A DNA stretch of 64,000 nucleotides from Bradyrhizobium diazoefficiens (GCF_016616425.1 NZ_CP067101.1:1240001-1304000); one strand, 5' to 3'; numbered from the stretch's first letter, positions 32,576 through 42,262 are shown. Translations and numbers: made by a program. Notes: generated from the sequence alone by a model not told the origin.

Positions 32576-33796
32576 ATGAGTAAAAGCTTGCGCACGAATG
32601 CTGCCGGAGCGGCAATCCTTGCTGCCGGACTTTTCGTCACGACCCCTTTGCTCGCGGGTGATCGTCAATACGGTCAAGGCGCAAGTGATACTGAGATCAA
32701 GATCGGCCAGACGATGCCCTATAGCGGTCCGCTCTCCGCATCCTCCGTAATCGGCAAGGTGCAGACAGCCTATTTCCGCATGATCAATGATCATGGCGGC
32801 GTCAATGGACGCAAGATCACGTTGATTTCCTACGACGATGCGGCGACGCCGTCCAAGACCGTCGAGCAGGTCCGCAGGCTCATCGAGAGCGACGAGGTGT
32901 TGTTCACATTCGAGACGCTCGGCAATGCCTCGAACATCGCGGTTCAGAAATATCTCAATGACCGCAAGATCCCTCAGCTCTTCGTGGCCGGGCGGTCGAC
33001 GCGTTTCGAGGATCCGATCAATTTTCCCTGGACGATGGGATTTGCTCCCAATCTGCGCACGGAGATTCGCGTCTACGCGCGTTTCATCCTGGACAACTAT
33101 CCGAATGCCAGAATCGGCCTGCTCTATCAGAACGATGAGACCGGCAGGGATTATCTGACCGGGTTGAAGGATGCGCTCGGCGCAAGGGCAGGCGAACTCA
33201 TCGTCAGTGACGCTTCATACGATGTGTCGGACCCGACCGTCGACTCGCAGGTCGTGCGCCTCAAGGCGGCCGGTGTCGACGTCCTCATCGACATGGCTGC
33301 CTCGAAATTCGCCGCCCAAGTCATCAGAAAGATGGCAGAGCTCGATTGGAAGCCCGTTCACCTCCTCGGCGTGGGCTCGTCCTCGATCGACGCGGTCCTG
33401 AGCCCGGCGGGCATCGAGAACGCAAAGGGCATCATCTCGGCGAGCTCGTTCAAGGAGGCCGCTGATCCGACCTGGCGTGATGACGAAGGCATGAAGCGAT
33501 GGAGCGCCTTCATGGACGGCTATTATCCGGGAGGCGACCGGAAGAGCATCTTCACGGTCTATGGCTATAGCGCCGCCGAGTTGCTGGTCCAGGTCTTGAA
33601 GCAATGCGGGGACAATCTCTCGCGCGAGAATGTCATGGCGCAGGCGACGAGCCTGAAAAACGTGAAGCTCGATCTGCTGCTCCCGGGGCTCTCCGTCAAC
33701 ACCAGCCCGACCGACTATCGTGTGGTCAAGGAGTTCCGGATGATGCGTTTCACAGGCGAACGATGGGAGGCGTTCGGACCGATTGTCAGCGATTGA
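32576..33796 (+). CDS. ABC transporter periplasmic substrate-binding protein (branched-chain amino acid type), orphan
   Basis: A 406-residue type I periplasmic binding protein. It has an N-terminal signal (AAGAAILAAGLFVTTPLLAG), GASDTEIKIGQTMPYSGPLSA, AYFRMINDHGGVNGRKITLISYDDAATPSKTVEQVRRLIE and the usual C-terminal VYGYSAAELLVQVLKQCG. This matches the LivJ-like family that binds amino acids, amides or aromatic acids. No permease or ATPase gene is nearby, so it must work with components elsewhere. It is bracketed by tRNA-Phe copies C and D, so it may have arrived as cargo of an older element. Confidence 0.92.
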   Translation: MSKSLRTNAAGAAILAAGLFVTTPLLAGDRQYGQGASDTEIKIGQTMPYSGPLSASSVIGKVQTAYFRMINDHGGVNGRKITLISYDDAATPSKTVEQVRRLIESDEVLFTFETLGNASNIAVQKYLNDRKIPQLFVAGRSTRFEDPINFPWTMGFAPNLRTEIRVYARFILDNYPNARIGLLYQNDETGRDYLTGLKDALGARAGELIVSDASYDVSDPTVDSQVVRLKAAGVDVLIDMAASKFAAQVIRKMAELDWKPVHLLGVGSSSIDAVLSPAGIENAKGIISASSFKEAADPTWRDDEGMKRWSAFMDGYYPGGDRKSIFTVYGYSAAELLVQVLKQCGDNLSRENVMAQATSLKNVKLDLLLPGLSVNTSPTDYRVVKEFRMMRFTGERWEAFGPIVSD

Positions 33797-33904
33797 TACT
33801 GTACGGTTGTTTGCGGCTGCTGTTCGCGCCGAGTTGGCCGCTCTACCAGGGATGCCATGCCAACCGCTCACACCACCATACTAAGGACAAACAATAGTTC
33901 GTCA

Positions 33905-33941
33905 TGTCGGTGGTTGCGTATGGTTCCCTCCCTGGGCACCA
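33905..33941. repeat. tRNA-Phe attachment site copy D (outermost, degenerate)
   Basis: TGTCGGTGGTT (33905-33915) equals 20002-20012 and CCCTGGGCACCA (33930-33941) equals 20022-20033, in the correct order with a changed, slightly longer middle. It is the outermost copy found and probably marks the original edge of the integration hotspot. Confidence 0.65.
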
Positions 33942-34070
33942 TTCACTCTCCTTGTTCGACCCCTTGTTCCCGTGAAAAACATGCTCGCCGCCGAGTGCGG
34001 CGAAGCCGCACCGCGCTGACGGTGCACTCGATGCACGCTCGCGAGAATTTCGCGGCCGCGGGGGCGCTGC

Positions 34071-34493
34071 TCAATGATGATGGGCCGATACGCCCTTGAC
34101 GCATTGCGTCAACAGATCCGCGGTGGCGGATTGGCCGATATCACCGAGACTGATCATGCCGACCATCCGCTTGCTCTTGTTGATCACGGGTAGCCGGCGG
34201 ATTTTCAGCGTCTCCATGTGATGCACGGCTTTCGTCAGGTCATCGTCTTCCCGGCAGCAATGGATGCCTTCGGTCATCACCTCCCGCGCGGTCATGCGCG
34301 CAGCGTTGAAGTCCCTGCTCGCGAGACCTTTGCAGACGATATCGCGATCGGTCACCATCCCGACCAAATGGTCGTCTTCGCCGATCGGAATACAGCCGAT
34401 GTCGTGCCCTTGCATCAACTTCGCGATCTCGATGATCGGGGTGTCGGGGCTGACCCAATCGACGCCCTTGTGCATCACGTCTCTGACTTTCAT
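34071..34493 (-). CDS. CBS-domain pair protein
   Basis: A 140-residue protein consisting of two CBS motifs: MKVRDVMHKGVDWVSPDTPIIEIAKLMQGHDIGCIPI...GMVTDRDIV and AREVMTEGIHCCREDDDLTKAVHHMETLKIRRLPVINK...GMISLGDI. Such stand-alone modules bind adenine nucleotides and regulate partner proteins or sense energy state. It ends with a histidine-rich tail (SAHHH). It is the first gene outside the tRNA-Phe scar and is not in an operon. Confidence 0.93.
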   Translation of the reverse strand: MKVRDVMHKGVDWVSPDTPIIEIAKLMQGHDIGCIPIGEDDHLVGMVTDRDIVCKGLASRDFNAARMTAREVMTEGIHCCREDDDLTKAVHHMETLKIRRLPVINKSKRMVGMISLGDIGQSATADLLTQCVKGVSAHHH

Positions 34494-35131
34494 GGAGGAC
34501 CTCCGTTGCGAACGCAGCCCCCGCCGAATTGACTATACATCGAACCGGGTGCGGCCGCACGCGCGAAGGTGCGTATCGGAATCATCTCGCCGCCACGCCG
34601 CGTCAGTCATGCATGCTGAAGCGTCCAAGCGGTGCACTGGCCGTCAGGCGCGCGAACTGCGCATGGGTAGGCTGGAGCAGAGCTACGCCGGCGCTATCCA
34701 TGCACGCCCTCGCTGCACGGACTTTTCGCTAAAGAGGGTTCGGTGTGATGGCGATAGAGGGGGCCAACCCGCGCCTCAACGGAAGGCGCTGGCCGTCGCT
34801 GCGGCAATGAGTGGGGAGGCGGCCGGTTGGAATAGCATAGATATATCAATAGCATAGGAGTTAGTAACTTTGTTCCGCACCATTCCGCTGATGTCGGACG
34901 GCCTGAAAGCTCGGCTGCTCTGCCGCATCCGTGCGCTGTACGCGTCTGGCTGCCGCTGATATGCTCTTGGCCATAGGGACAGTGAATGGCGGCTGGCCAC
35001 AAACTTTTCCCGCGATGTCGGCTTTCTGATCGGACTCGATCCCGCTCGCACTTTCTTGCATTGCCTCGATATAACGTTGAACAAATTCCCCCCGGCTGCC
35101 AGGTCCCCCGCTCACATTTGGGAGATGTGTC
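34494..35131. other. Gene-poor stretch
   Basis: No convincing gene in about 640 bases. An A+T-rich patch near 34828-34862 contains ATAGCATA twice and may hold promoter elements. A minus-strand frame (34861-35211) exists but overlaps the start of the DUF1326 gene and has no recognisable content. Long minus-strand frames over the following genes are antisense shadows. Confidence 0.5.
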
Positions 35132-35764
35132 ATGGCTGCATCGGACTGGCGTCTCGAAGGCGAATGGATGAAGAATTGCAACTGCGCGTTTGGCTGCCCC
35201 TGCGATTTCAATGCACCGCCGACCCACGGCTATTGCCGGGGCCTGTTCGCCATGCGAATCGCCAAAGGACATTTCGACGGAACCAAGCTTGACGGTCTCT
35301 GCTTCGCGATCACAGTCGATTTCCCCGGCCCCCTGCATGAAGGCAACGGGACGATCCAGCCAATCATCGACGAACGCGCCACGCCGGAGCAGCGTCAGGC
35401 GTTGTTCAATATCTTTTCCGGAAAGCATTCCGCCGAGGGCACGTTCTTCCAGATTGTCAGCATGATCGTAACCAAGATCCACGATCCGGTGTTCGCACCC
35501 TTCGAATTTTCCTTCGACAAGAACGGACGCGTCGCAAGACTCGTCGCCACTGGCGTCCTCGAGACCGACGTCGAGCCGATCAAGAATCCGGTGACGGGTA
35601 ATCCGCACCGCATCCAGGTGGTGATGCCCGAAGGATTCGAGCACAGGGGTGCCGAGGTCGCGTCCGCCAACATCCGCTCGACCGGCGCTATCCCGTTCGA
35701 GACCCACGGCACGCACAGCTCGCTCACCAATGTCGTGCAGACGCCCGAGGGCGTTGCGGCATGA
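35132..35764 (+). CDS. DUF1326 family protein
   Basis: A 210-residue protein whose N-terminus carries the cysteine-rich DUF1326 signature WMKNCNCAFGCPCDFNAPPTHGYC. The domain continues with HFDGTKLDGLCFAITVDFPGPLHEGNG and FEFSFDKNGRVARLVATGVLETDVEPIKNPVTG. The cysteines suggest metal binding. The gene is followed 63 bases on by a DUF2182 membrane protein; these two families are regularly paired, which suggests a shared metal-related role. Function is not established. Confidence 0.92.
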   Translation: MAASDWRLEGEWMKNCNCAFGCPCDFNAPPTHGYCRGLFAMRIAKGHFDGTKLDGLCFAITVDFPGPLHEGNGTIQPIIDERATPEQRQALFNIFSGKHSAEGTFFQIVSMIVTKIHDPVFAPFEFSFDKNGRVARLVATGVLETDVEPIKNPVTGNPHRIQVVMPEGFEHRGAEVASANIRSTGAIPFETHGTHSSLTNVVQTPEGVAA

Positions 35765-35827
35765 TGCGGCACTGACGTCGAGATAAGATCTCGGCGTCGG
35801 CCTCTCATCGCTATCCTGGACAAGCCC

Positions 35828-36607
35828 ATGCAGGGGCGCTTGATGCTGGAACACCTGCTCCATCGTGACCGGCTGATCGTCGCGATCGGGACCGCCGCAG
35901 TGGCAGCGCTCGCCTGGGCCTATCTCGCCAGCGGCGCCGGCATGGATACCGAGATGATGGCCGATATGCCGGACATGGCGCCAATGCCGTGGACGCCGCT
36001 CTATGCCGCGCTGCTGTTCGTGATGTGGTGGGTGATGATGATCGCGATGATGGCACCGAGCGCGGCGCCGACCGTTCTCTTGTATGCGACTGTCAAGCGC
36101 AAGCAGGCGACTGCATCCCGGGCCGCAATCGATGCCTGGATCTTTCTCGCCGCCTATCTCGTGACATGGGCGGGGTTCAGTGTCGCTGCGGTCCTGGCGC
36201 AATGGGCGCTCGAACGCTTCGGGTTGCTGTCGATGGCGATGGCCAGCACCAGCGCTACTTTGGGCGGCGGCATTCTGGTTGCCGCAGGGCTTTATCAGTT
36301 CACGCCGCTCAAACACGCCTGCCTGCGCTACTGCGAGAGCCCGCTGCTGTTTATCAGCCGGCATTGGCGGCCCGGCACGCGCGGAGCATTCCGGATGGGA
36401 TTTCGCCATGGCAGCTACTGCGTCGGCTGCTGCTGGTTTCTGATGGTATTGCTGTTCGTCGGCGGTGTGATGAATCTGGCCTGGATCATCGCCATCGCGC
36501 TCTATGTCGCCGCTGAGAAGCTGCTCCCGTTCGGCCAACGATTGAGTTATGCGGCAGGCGCGGTCCTGATCCTGTCCGGCGCGATCGTTCTTGCGCGCGC
36601 GATGTGA
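35828..36607 (+). CDS. DUF2182 integral membrane protein
   Basis: A 259-residue protein with about seven helices. It has a methionine-rich extracytoplasmic loop (GMDTEMMADMPDMAPMPW), the family motif WWVMMIAMMAPSAAPTVLLYA, YQFTPLKHACLRYCESPL and a double-cysteine GSYCVGCCWFLMVLL. The Met- and Cys-rich features suggest metal (possibly copper) handling. It is downstream of DUF1326. ATG 35843 (MLEHLL) is an alternative start. Confidence 0.92.
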   Translation: MQGRLMLEHLLHRDRLIVAIGTAAVAALAWAYLASGAGMDTEMMADMPDMAPMPWTPLYAALLFVMWWVMMIAMMAPSAAPTVLLYATVKRKQATASRAAIDAWIFLAAYLVTWAGFSVAAVLAQWALERFGLLSMAMASTSATLGGGILVAAGLYQFTPLKHACLRYCESPLLFISRHWRPGTRGAFRMGFRHGSYCVGCCWFLMVLLFVGGVMNLAWIIAIALYVAAEKLLPFGQRLSYAAGAVLILSGAIVLARAM

Positions 36608-36875
36608 GAGGCTGGTGCAGACGACCAAACGGTATTGCCCTGCGAGTACCGGGTGGTTGCCCCAAGCCGATCTCCGTGATCATACGGATATTGTAAGCTG
36701 AAGAATTGAGTTTTGTCCCAACCGAACCTTAAGGCTGTTCGGCCTAGCTTCGCGAGATGAACAGCAGCCGCGCGCCGCTTTCGGCCGCGGCGGTCCCTGC
36801 GAGGCGGAGACAGGCGATGCCATCACTGGCGGTGAGCGCGGTTCTGCCCTGGCAGCGGAAGCGAGGACGCGTGTC

Positions 36876-39515
36876 GTGAGGCCAGCAAGATCAGTCCGCA
36901 AAGCCGGAAGAACGATCCTGCGAAATGCTCCGCTGCAGATCGCATTGTTCTTCCTGCCTCTGGTCTGGATCGGATATTTCGCGATCACCTCGTCGGAGCG
37001 GGCGGATGCCGTCCAGCAGGCGCGGTCGCACGGCGACAGCGTCGCCGAATTGTTCGAGGAGAATACCGAGCGCATCTTCGAGCGCGTCGACCAGTCGTTG
37101 CTGGTCGTGCGGGCACTCTACGCTGAGGATCCCCAGACCTTCAGCCTGAAGTTCTGGTCCGACAAGACGCGCATTGCGACCGGTGACGTGGTTCAGTTCT
37201 CCCTGATCGGCCTGGACGGCTACATGCTCGATACGACCTCGGGCTATTCCGGTCCGCCGCTCTATCTCGGCGATCGCGAGCACTTCATCAACGTCATGAC
37301 GCAAGCCGATGATCGCCTCTACGTGGCGAAGCCGGTGGTGGGGCGGGTGTCGCACCAATGGACGATCCAGCTCGCAAGAAAGCTGTTCGACCTCGCCAGG
37401 AATCCGGCCGGCGTGGTCGTCGGCTCGCTCAGCGTCGACGTCGTCGGCAAATTCTACGACAACGCAAAGCTCGGCGCTGGAGGAACGCTGGTCCTCAGAA
37501 ATGCGAACCAGGTCGTGCTCGCCGCGCGCGGCATCGACCAGGGCCCGGTGTTGGGGCAGCGTGCGCCGAACCGCGTCGAAGGCGAACTGCGGGATGGCTT
37601 CTACGCCCAATACTGGAACGAAAGTCATCCCAACCGCAATGACAGGCTGGTGACCGCGCGCAGATCGCGGCTCTTTCCACTCATCTTCACGGTGGGTATT
37701 TCGGAGCGCGAGATCTATTCGCGCGCGGCTAGCAGGCAGCGGGTCTATCTCGGTGGCGCGCTGCTGCTGACGGTCATCATCCTGACTGCAACGATGTTCC
37801 ACTGGCGGCGCCGACAGGCGCTGGATCGCGCCCAGCGCGAGCTGCGCGAATTCGCCAGCAAGTTCGAAGACGCGCTCAGAAATCTTCCCCAGGGGTTGAG
37901 CATGTTCGACGGCCGCGACCGCCTGATCGCATTCAATCGACAATGGCTCGAACTCTATGGCCTTGTGCCGGAGGAGATTCGGATCGGCATGGATTTCCGC
38001 GAGGTGTTTGCAAAACAGACCGCCGTGCTCGACGTCGAGGCTTACCTGGTCGATCTGAAGAATCGGCTCGCCCAGTCGGAGCACACTTCGAACACGGTGC
38101 AGTTTCCGGATGGGCGGGTCATCTATATCTCCTACGGACGGCGCGAGCGCGGTGGCTGGGTCGCCACCCATGAAGACATCACCGAACGCAAGGCATCCGA
38201 GGATCGGATCGAACGGCTCGCGCATTACGACAGTCTGACTGGATTGGCCAATCGCAATCTGTTCAAGGAGCGCATCGACGAGGCACTCGCGACGTCGGGC
38301 GCCTCGGGAGCTCCCTTCGCCGTACTCCTGCTGGATCTCGACAAGTTCAAGTCCGTCAACGACGCACTCGGTCACCAATGTGGCGATGCCTTGCTGAAGC
38401 AGGTTGCGGGCCGCGTCAGGGCGCAGATCCGTGACGCCGACACGGCGGCGCGGATCGGCGGCGACGAGTTTGCCGTGATCGTCGCGCCGGGCCGGGTCGC
38501 GACGCGGGATGGGGCTGCAAGCCTCGCAGGGCGGCTGCTTCGGGCCATTGCCGAGCCTTATGAGATCGACGGTCATCCCGTCGTGATCGGCTGCAGCATC
38601 GGCATCGCCGTGGCTGCCGAGCATGGCAGCCGCGTCGATGAGATCCTTCGTAATGCCGATCTTGCGCTCTACAAGTCGAAGAACACCGGCCGGAACTGCT
38701 TCCATACCTACTCGGTGGAGCTCAAGGCTGAAGCGGATCAGCGCAACGTGCTCGAGATCGAGCTTCGTGAGGCGATCTGGCGCGAGGAAATCGAAGTGTT
38801 CTATCAAACCGTGACCGAGCTCGGCACCGGCCGTGTGAAATCGGTCGAGGCTCTCGCGCGCTGGCATCACGGCACCAGGGGCTTCATTCCACCAACCGAG
38901 TTCATTGCGGTTGCGGAGGCGGGTGGACTGATCGTCGAACTCGGCAACCAGGTGCTGACCAGGGCGTGCCGGGATGCGGTGACCATGCCGGGCGACGTCA
39001 AGGTCGCGGTGAACCTGTCCGCCCTGCAGTTTGCCGGCACTGACCTCGTCGACACCGTGACGTTCGCACTGGCGCAGAGTGGACTTCCGCAAACCCGGCT
39101 CGAGCTCGAGATCACCGAGAGCGTGTTTCTCGCCGACACCCAGGAAAATCTCAGGACCCTCCAGCGCCTCAAGGCGCTCGGCGTCTCCATTGCGCTCGAC
39201 GATTTCGGGGTCGGTTACTCGTCATTGTCATATCTGACGGCTTTTCCGTTCGACAAGGTCAAGATCGACAAATCCTTCATCGACAGGATTGACCGTTGCG
39301 AGACCGCTGCCGTGCTGAAATCCATCGTGCAGCTTGCCAAGACCCTGAAGCTCTCGATCGTCGCCGAGGGTGTCGAGACCTCCGAACAGGTCAGACGGCT
39401 CCATTCGCTCGGAATTTCGCTCGGCCAAGGTTACTACTTCAGCAAGCCGGTGCCGCTCGCCGGCCTGTCGTGGCAAGCTCCCGCCACGCGGCGGAGACGG
39501 CGGACGGCCGCGTGA
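36876..39515 (+). CDS. GGDEF-EAL cyclic-di-GMP signalling protein with dCache-like and PAS domains
   Basis: An 879-residue membrane sensor. A transmembrane helix lies at about 18-40, a periplasmic Cache-type sensor at 45-285, a second helix at 292-308 and a PAS domain at 325-440. The GGDEF domain has intact RIGGDEF (526-532). The EAL domain has E658-A-L, LEITES (about 744), ALDDFGVGYSSL (about 773), KIDKSFI and EGVET (831). Both catalytic motifs look complete, so it may be bifunctional for cyclic-di-GMP turnover. It starts at GTG 36876. The preceding 268 bases contain no gene. Confidence 0.95.
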   Translation: MRPARSVRKAGRTILRNAPLQIALFFLPLVWIGYFAITSSERADAVQQARSHGDSVAELFEENTERIFERVDQSLLVVRALYAEDPQTFSLKFWSDKTRIATGDVVQFSLIGLDGYMLDTTSGYSGPPLYLGDREHFINVMTQADDRLYVAKPVVGRVSHQWTIQLARKLFDLARNPAGVVVGSLSVDVVGKFYDNAKLGAGGTLVLRNANQVVLAARGIDQGPVLGQRAPNRVEGELRDGFYAQYWNESHPNRNDRLVTARRSRLFPLIFTVGISEREIYSRAASRQRVYLGGALLLTVIILTATMFHWRRRQALDRAQRELREFASKFEDALRNLPQGLSMFDGRDRLIAFNRQWLELYGLVPEEIRIGMDFREVFAKQTAVLDVEAYLVDLKNRLAQSEHTSNTVQFPDGRVIYISYGRRERGGWVATHEDITERKASEDRIERLAHYDSLTGLANRNLFKERIDEALATSGASGAPFAVLLLDLDKFKSVNDALGHQCGDALLKQVAGRVRAQIRDADTAARIGGDEFAVIVAPGRVATRDGAASLAGRLLRAIAEPYEIDGHPVVIGCSIGIAVAAEHGSRVDEILRNADLALYKSKNTGRNCFHTYSVELKAEADQRNVLEIELREAIWREEIEVFYQTVTELGTGRVKSVEALARWHHGTRGFIPPTEFIAVAEAGGLIVELGNQVLTRACRDAVTMPGDVKVAVNLSALQFAGTDLVDTVTFALAQSGLPQTRLELEITESVFLADTQENLRTLQRLKALGVSIALDDFGVGYSSLSYLTAFPFDKVKIDKSFIDRIDRCETAAVLKSIVQLAKTLKLSIVAEGVETSEQVRRLHSLGISLGQGYYFSKPVPLAGLSWQAPATRRRRRTAA

Positions 39516-39586
39516 TGCGAGGCCGACGAGGTTCGGTCCGGCCCCAGATCGCGCCCCACCATTCCTGGCACTCCGCTTGCTCAACC

Positions 39587-39886
39587 ATGACCAAAGGCAG
39601 GTCTCAATGGAGAGACCGTTTCAGGTTGAGGCAAGCGATGCAGGAAGTGTCCCGTTCTGGTGCCGTTGGCGAACTCCGGCTCGACGCGTTGATCGCCGAT
39701 CTGTGGTGGCGCGTTCGGCTCATCAACACCGATATTCACCAGGAAGAGGCGCGCGCCGGCGTGTTCGACGTGCAGCAGCCGACCTATCCGCTGCTCGCGC
39801 TCAACCTTCGCGTGCGACGCGACAATCTGGTGTCGACGATCGGCATGCTCGAGCAGCGGGCGAGATCCTTGTCCGAAGCGGCTTGA
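39587..39886 (+). CDS. Small protein, unknown function
   Basis: A 99-residue protein starting MTKGRSQWRDRF. The body is a predicted pair of helices (LDALIADLWWRVRLINTDIHQEEARAGV, and LRVRRDNLVSTIGMLEQRARSL). No family is recognised; similar short proteins are, as I remember, found in Bradyrhizobium. It begins 71 bases after the cyclic-di-GMP protein and could be co-transcribed with it. Confidence 0.6.
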   Translation: MTKGRSQWRDRFRLRQAMQEVSRSGAVGELRLDALIADLWWRVRLINTDIHQEEARAGVFDVQQPTYPLLALNLRVRRDNLVSTIGMLEQRARSLSEAA

Positions 39887-40270
39887 GAGCCATCTCGGAC
39901 TGCGCCGAACTCAGGCTCTCCGGTGGTTCCCTCGGTGGCTGCCATGACTGCCGCGAACACCGCGAGGTCTGTTTTCGCTGCGTCTCCGCGTGATCGGCGA
40001 CACATATCGTTCCGATGGGTCACTCTGCCTGTTCCCTGCGGAAGTTACGGCGACACGCGATGCGCGATCTTCGTGGACGCCGACAATCGCCCCGCGCGCA
40101 GCGCCGATATCCATTCGCGATTGTGAGGCCTGAGCACGCGCCGGCTCCCTGCCGCCATGCTATGGCTGTTCCCGCAACTTCCCGCGCTCACGGCGATCGT
40201 CGACGATCGCGCCAGGGGCGATGAGAAGAGCAACGGGCCGGCGGTGTAAAGCGCATTCCGGAGAAATTGC
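39887..40270. other. Gene-free stretch
   Basis: No gene is recognisable in these 384 bases. Candidate frames give low-information translations. The promoter of the dihydrofolate-reductase-like gene is probably within the last 100 bases, but no clear -35/-10 pair is visible. Confidence 0.5.
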
Positions 40271-40981
40271 ATGAAGCCCTACGTCATCTGTCTGATGCAT
40301 TCCAGCCTCGACGGCCGCACGCATCCCAGCCGCTGGCGTCCGAAGGGAGCGGGGACGGACTGGTTCGAGAAGGTCCATGACGAGCTCGGCGGCGATGCCT
40401 GGGTGATCGGCCGCGTCACCGGATCGGAGTTCGCCAAGGGCAAGCCATATCCGACCGAGACGCGCGAGAAATTTCCGCGCGAAAGCTGGTTCGCACGGCG
40501 CGATGCAAAAACCTACGGCGTCGTGCTCGACGCGCAGGGCAAGATCGGCTGGGGCCGCTCGGACATCGGCGGCGACCCGATCGTGGTCGTGCTGACCGAG
40601 AGCGTGACGGATTCGCATCTCGCTGGCCTGCGCGGCGAGGGCGTGTCCTACATCTTTGCCGGCAAGTCCGAGCTCGACCTGGCGCTGACGCTGGACATTC
40701 TCGCCCGCGAACTCGGCGTGAAGCGCCTGCTGGTCGAGGGCGGCGGCGTCGCCAACGGCGCGTTCCTGCGTGCCGGTCTCATCGACGAATTCAACCTGAT
40801 CCTCAGCCCCGCGATCGACGGTGCTAGCGGCGCGCCCTTCGTGTTTTCTTCGACGGCAGCCGACAGCGACAAGCGCGCGCCGATCGCGGCGGTGACGCTG
40901 GAGAGCACGCGGGAACTCGGCGGCGGTATCCTGCTGCTGCGCTACCTGATCAAGAATGATCCGCAAGCCGCGTGCCGGTAA
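40271..40981 (+). CDS. Dihydrofolate reductase/RibD C-terminal family protein
   Basis: A 236-residue reductase-fold protein: KPYVICLMHSSLDGR, DAWVIGRVTGSEF, then ELGVKRLLVEGGGVANGAFLRAGLIDEFNLILSPAI. The GGG motif and LIDE segment are typical of the RibD C-terminal domain, which binds NADPH. No deaminase domain is attached and no riboflavin genes are nearby, so the substrate is unknown. The amine oxidase gene starts 9 bases after its end, suggesting an operon. Confidence 0.92.
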   Translation: MKPYVICLMHSSLDGRTHPSRWRPKGAGTDWFEKVHDELGGDAWVIGRVTGSEFAKGKPYPTETREKFPRESWFARRDAKTYGVVLDAQGKIGWGRSDIGGDPIVVVLTESVTDSHLAGLRGEGVSYIFAGKSELDLALTLDILARELGVKRLLVEGGGVANGAFLRAGLIDEFNLILSPAIDGASGAPFVFSSTAADSDKRAPIAAVTLESTRELGGGILLLRYLIKNDPQAACR

Positions 40982-40990
40982 CGCGCGGCC

Positions 40991-42262
40991 ATGCCCGAGA
41001 CATCCGAGCACATCGTCATCGTCGGCGCCGGCGCGGCCGGCCTGATGGTGGCGCGCGCGCTGGCGCGTGCCGGCCGGAAGGTGACGGTCCTGGAGGCCCG
41101 CGCACGCTGTGGCGGCCGCATCCATCCGCTGCCGGCCTCGGAGTTCGGCTATCCCGCCGAGGGCGGCGCCGAATTCATCCATGGCGAGGCGCCGATCACG
41201 CGCGGACTGCTGCGCGAGGCCGGTTTGTCCCGCGAGGAGATCGAAAGCCAGCGGTGGAGCTTCGACGGGACGAAGCTGTCGCGCGAAGCGCGCGACAATC
41301 CGCACAAAGCACAGCTTCAAGCCGTGCTGAAGGACTTGAAGGAGGATCTCTCCGTCGCCGAGTTCCTGCGCCGGCATTTTGCCGGGGACGACTATGCGCC
41401 GATGCGCCATTCGATCGTGCGGATGGTCGAGGGCTATGACGCGGCCGATCCCGAGCGCGCCTCGACCCTGGCGCTGCGCGAGGAATGGATGGATGGCGGG
41501 CACGCTCCGCAGGCGCGCATCGATGGCGGCTACGGCGCGCTGATCGAGTTTCTGGCGGCCGACTGCCGCCGGCGCGGCGTAACCATCCATCTCGGCTGCG
41601 TGGTGTCGGCGATCGAGGAGGACGGCCACAGAGTGACCGTTCGCCGCGCCGGCGGCGACGGGCATGCCTGCGATCGCGTGATCCTCACCGTGCCGCTGCC
41701 GCTGCTGCGCGAAATCGCTCTGCCGGCACGCGCGCGCGCGAAGCTTGCTGCTGCCGACGACATCGGCTTCGGCAACGTCGTCAAGATCCTGCTGCGCTTC
41801 GCGCGGCCATGGTGGCGTGAGCGAGGACAGGATCTCGCGGCCATGACTTTTCTGTTGTCGGACCAGACGATCCCGGTGTGGTGGACGCAATATCCGAGCC
41901 GGCATGCCGTGCTCACCGGCTGGCTCGGCGGCCCGCGCACGGCGGAGCTGGACGGCCTCGATCCGCAACGGCTGATCGAGGCCGGGCTCGATTCACTTGC
42001 CGCCATCTTCGGCCTGTCGCGCGAGAACATCGCGCGCAAGCTCGTGGCGGCGGCGGCGACCAACTGGGCGCACGATTCCTTTGCCCGCGGCGCCTATTCC
42101 TGGGCGACGCCGCGGACGCGCGCGGCGCAAATGGTTCTCGCAAGCGCCCACGGTCCTGTGCTGTTCTCCGGCGAAGCGCTTTATCGCGGCCGGGACATGG
42201 GCACGGTGGAAGCGGCGCTGGCAACCGGTTTGGAGACGGCAGAAACGATCTTGCAGAGATGA
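40991..42262 (+). CDS. Flavin-containing amine oxidase (FAD-dependent)
   Basis: A 423-residue protein of the monoamine-oxidase fold. FAD-binding motif IVIVGAGAAGLMVARALARAGRKVTVLEARARCGGRI is at the N-terminus, GGAEFIHGEAPI follows, a mid-protein RIDGGYGALIEFLA, and the C-terminal second flavin segment PVLFSGEALYRGRDMGTVEAALATGLETAETI. It should oxidise an amine to an imine with oxygen; the substrate is unknown. It is 9 bases downstream of the reductase-family gene. Confidence 0.92.
   Translation: MPETSEHIVIVGAGAAGLMVARALARAGRKVTVLEARARCGGRIHPLPASEFGYPAEGGAEFIHGEAPITRGLLREAGLSREEIESQRWSFDGTKLSREARDNPHKAQLQAVLKDLKEDLSVAEFLRRHFAGDDYAPMRHSIVRMVEGYDAADPERASTLALREEWMDGGHAPQARIDGGYGALIEFLAADCRRRGVTIHLGCVVSAIEEDGHRVTVRRAGGDGHACDRVILTVPLPLLREIALPARARAKLAAADDIGFGNVVKILLRFARPWWRERGQDLAAMTFLLSDQTIPVWWTQYPSRHAVLTGWLGGPRTAELDGLDPQRLIEAGLDSLAAIFGLSRENIARKLVAAAATNWAHDSFARGAYSWATPRTRAAQMVLASAHGPVLFSGEALYRGRDMGTVEAALATGLETAETILQR

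Noticed and set aside
32196..32640. Minus-strand frames next to the orphan binding protein, and a tRNA-like fragment at about 32223-32250
   Set aside because: The frames lack domain content and overlap the signal peptide region of the binding protein. The tRNA-like piece has only a T-arm with a mismatch and an acceptor strand, so it is noted in the gene-free stretch but not called as a tRNA.
34694..36628. 644-codon open frame on the minus strand
   Set aside because: It lies antisense across the DUF1326 and DUF2182 genes; its translation is rich in Arg, His and Gln with no domain. It is a by-product of high G+C codon bias.
36891..39092. 733-codon open frame antisense to the GGDEF-EAL gene
   Set aside because: The plus-strand gene has complete catalytic motifs; the antisense translation has none. 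Shadow frame.
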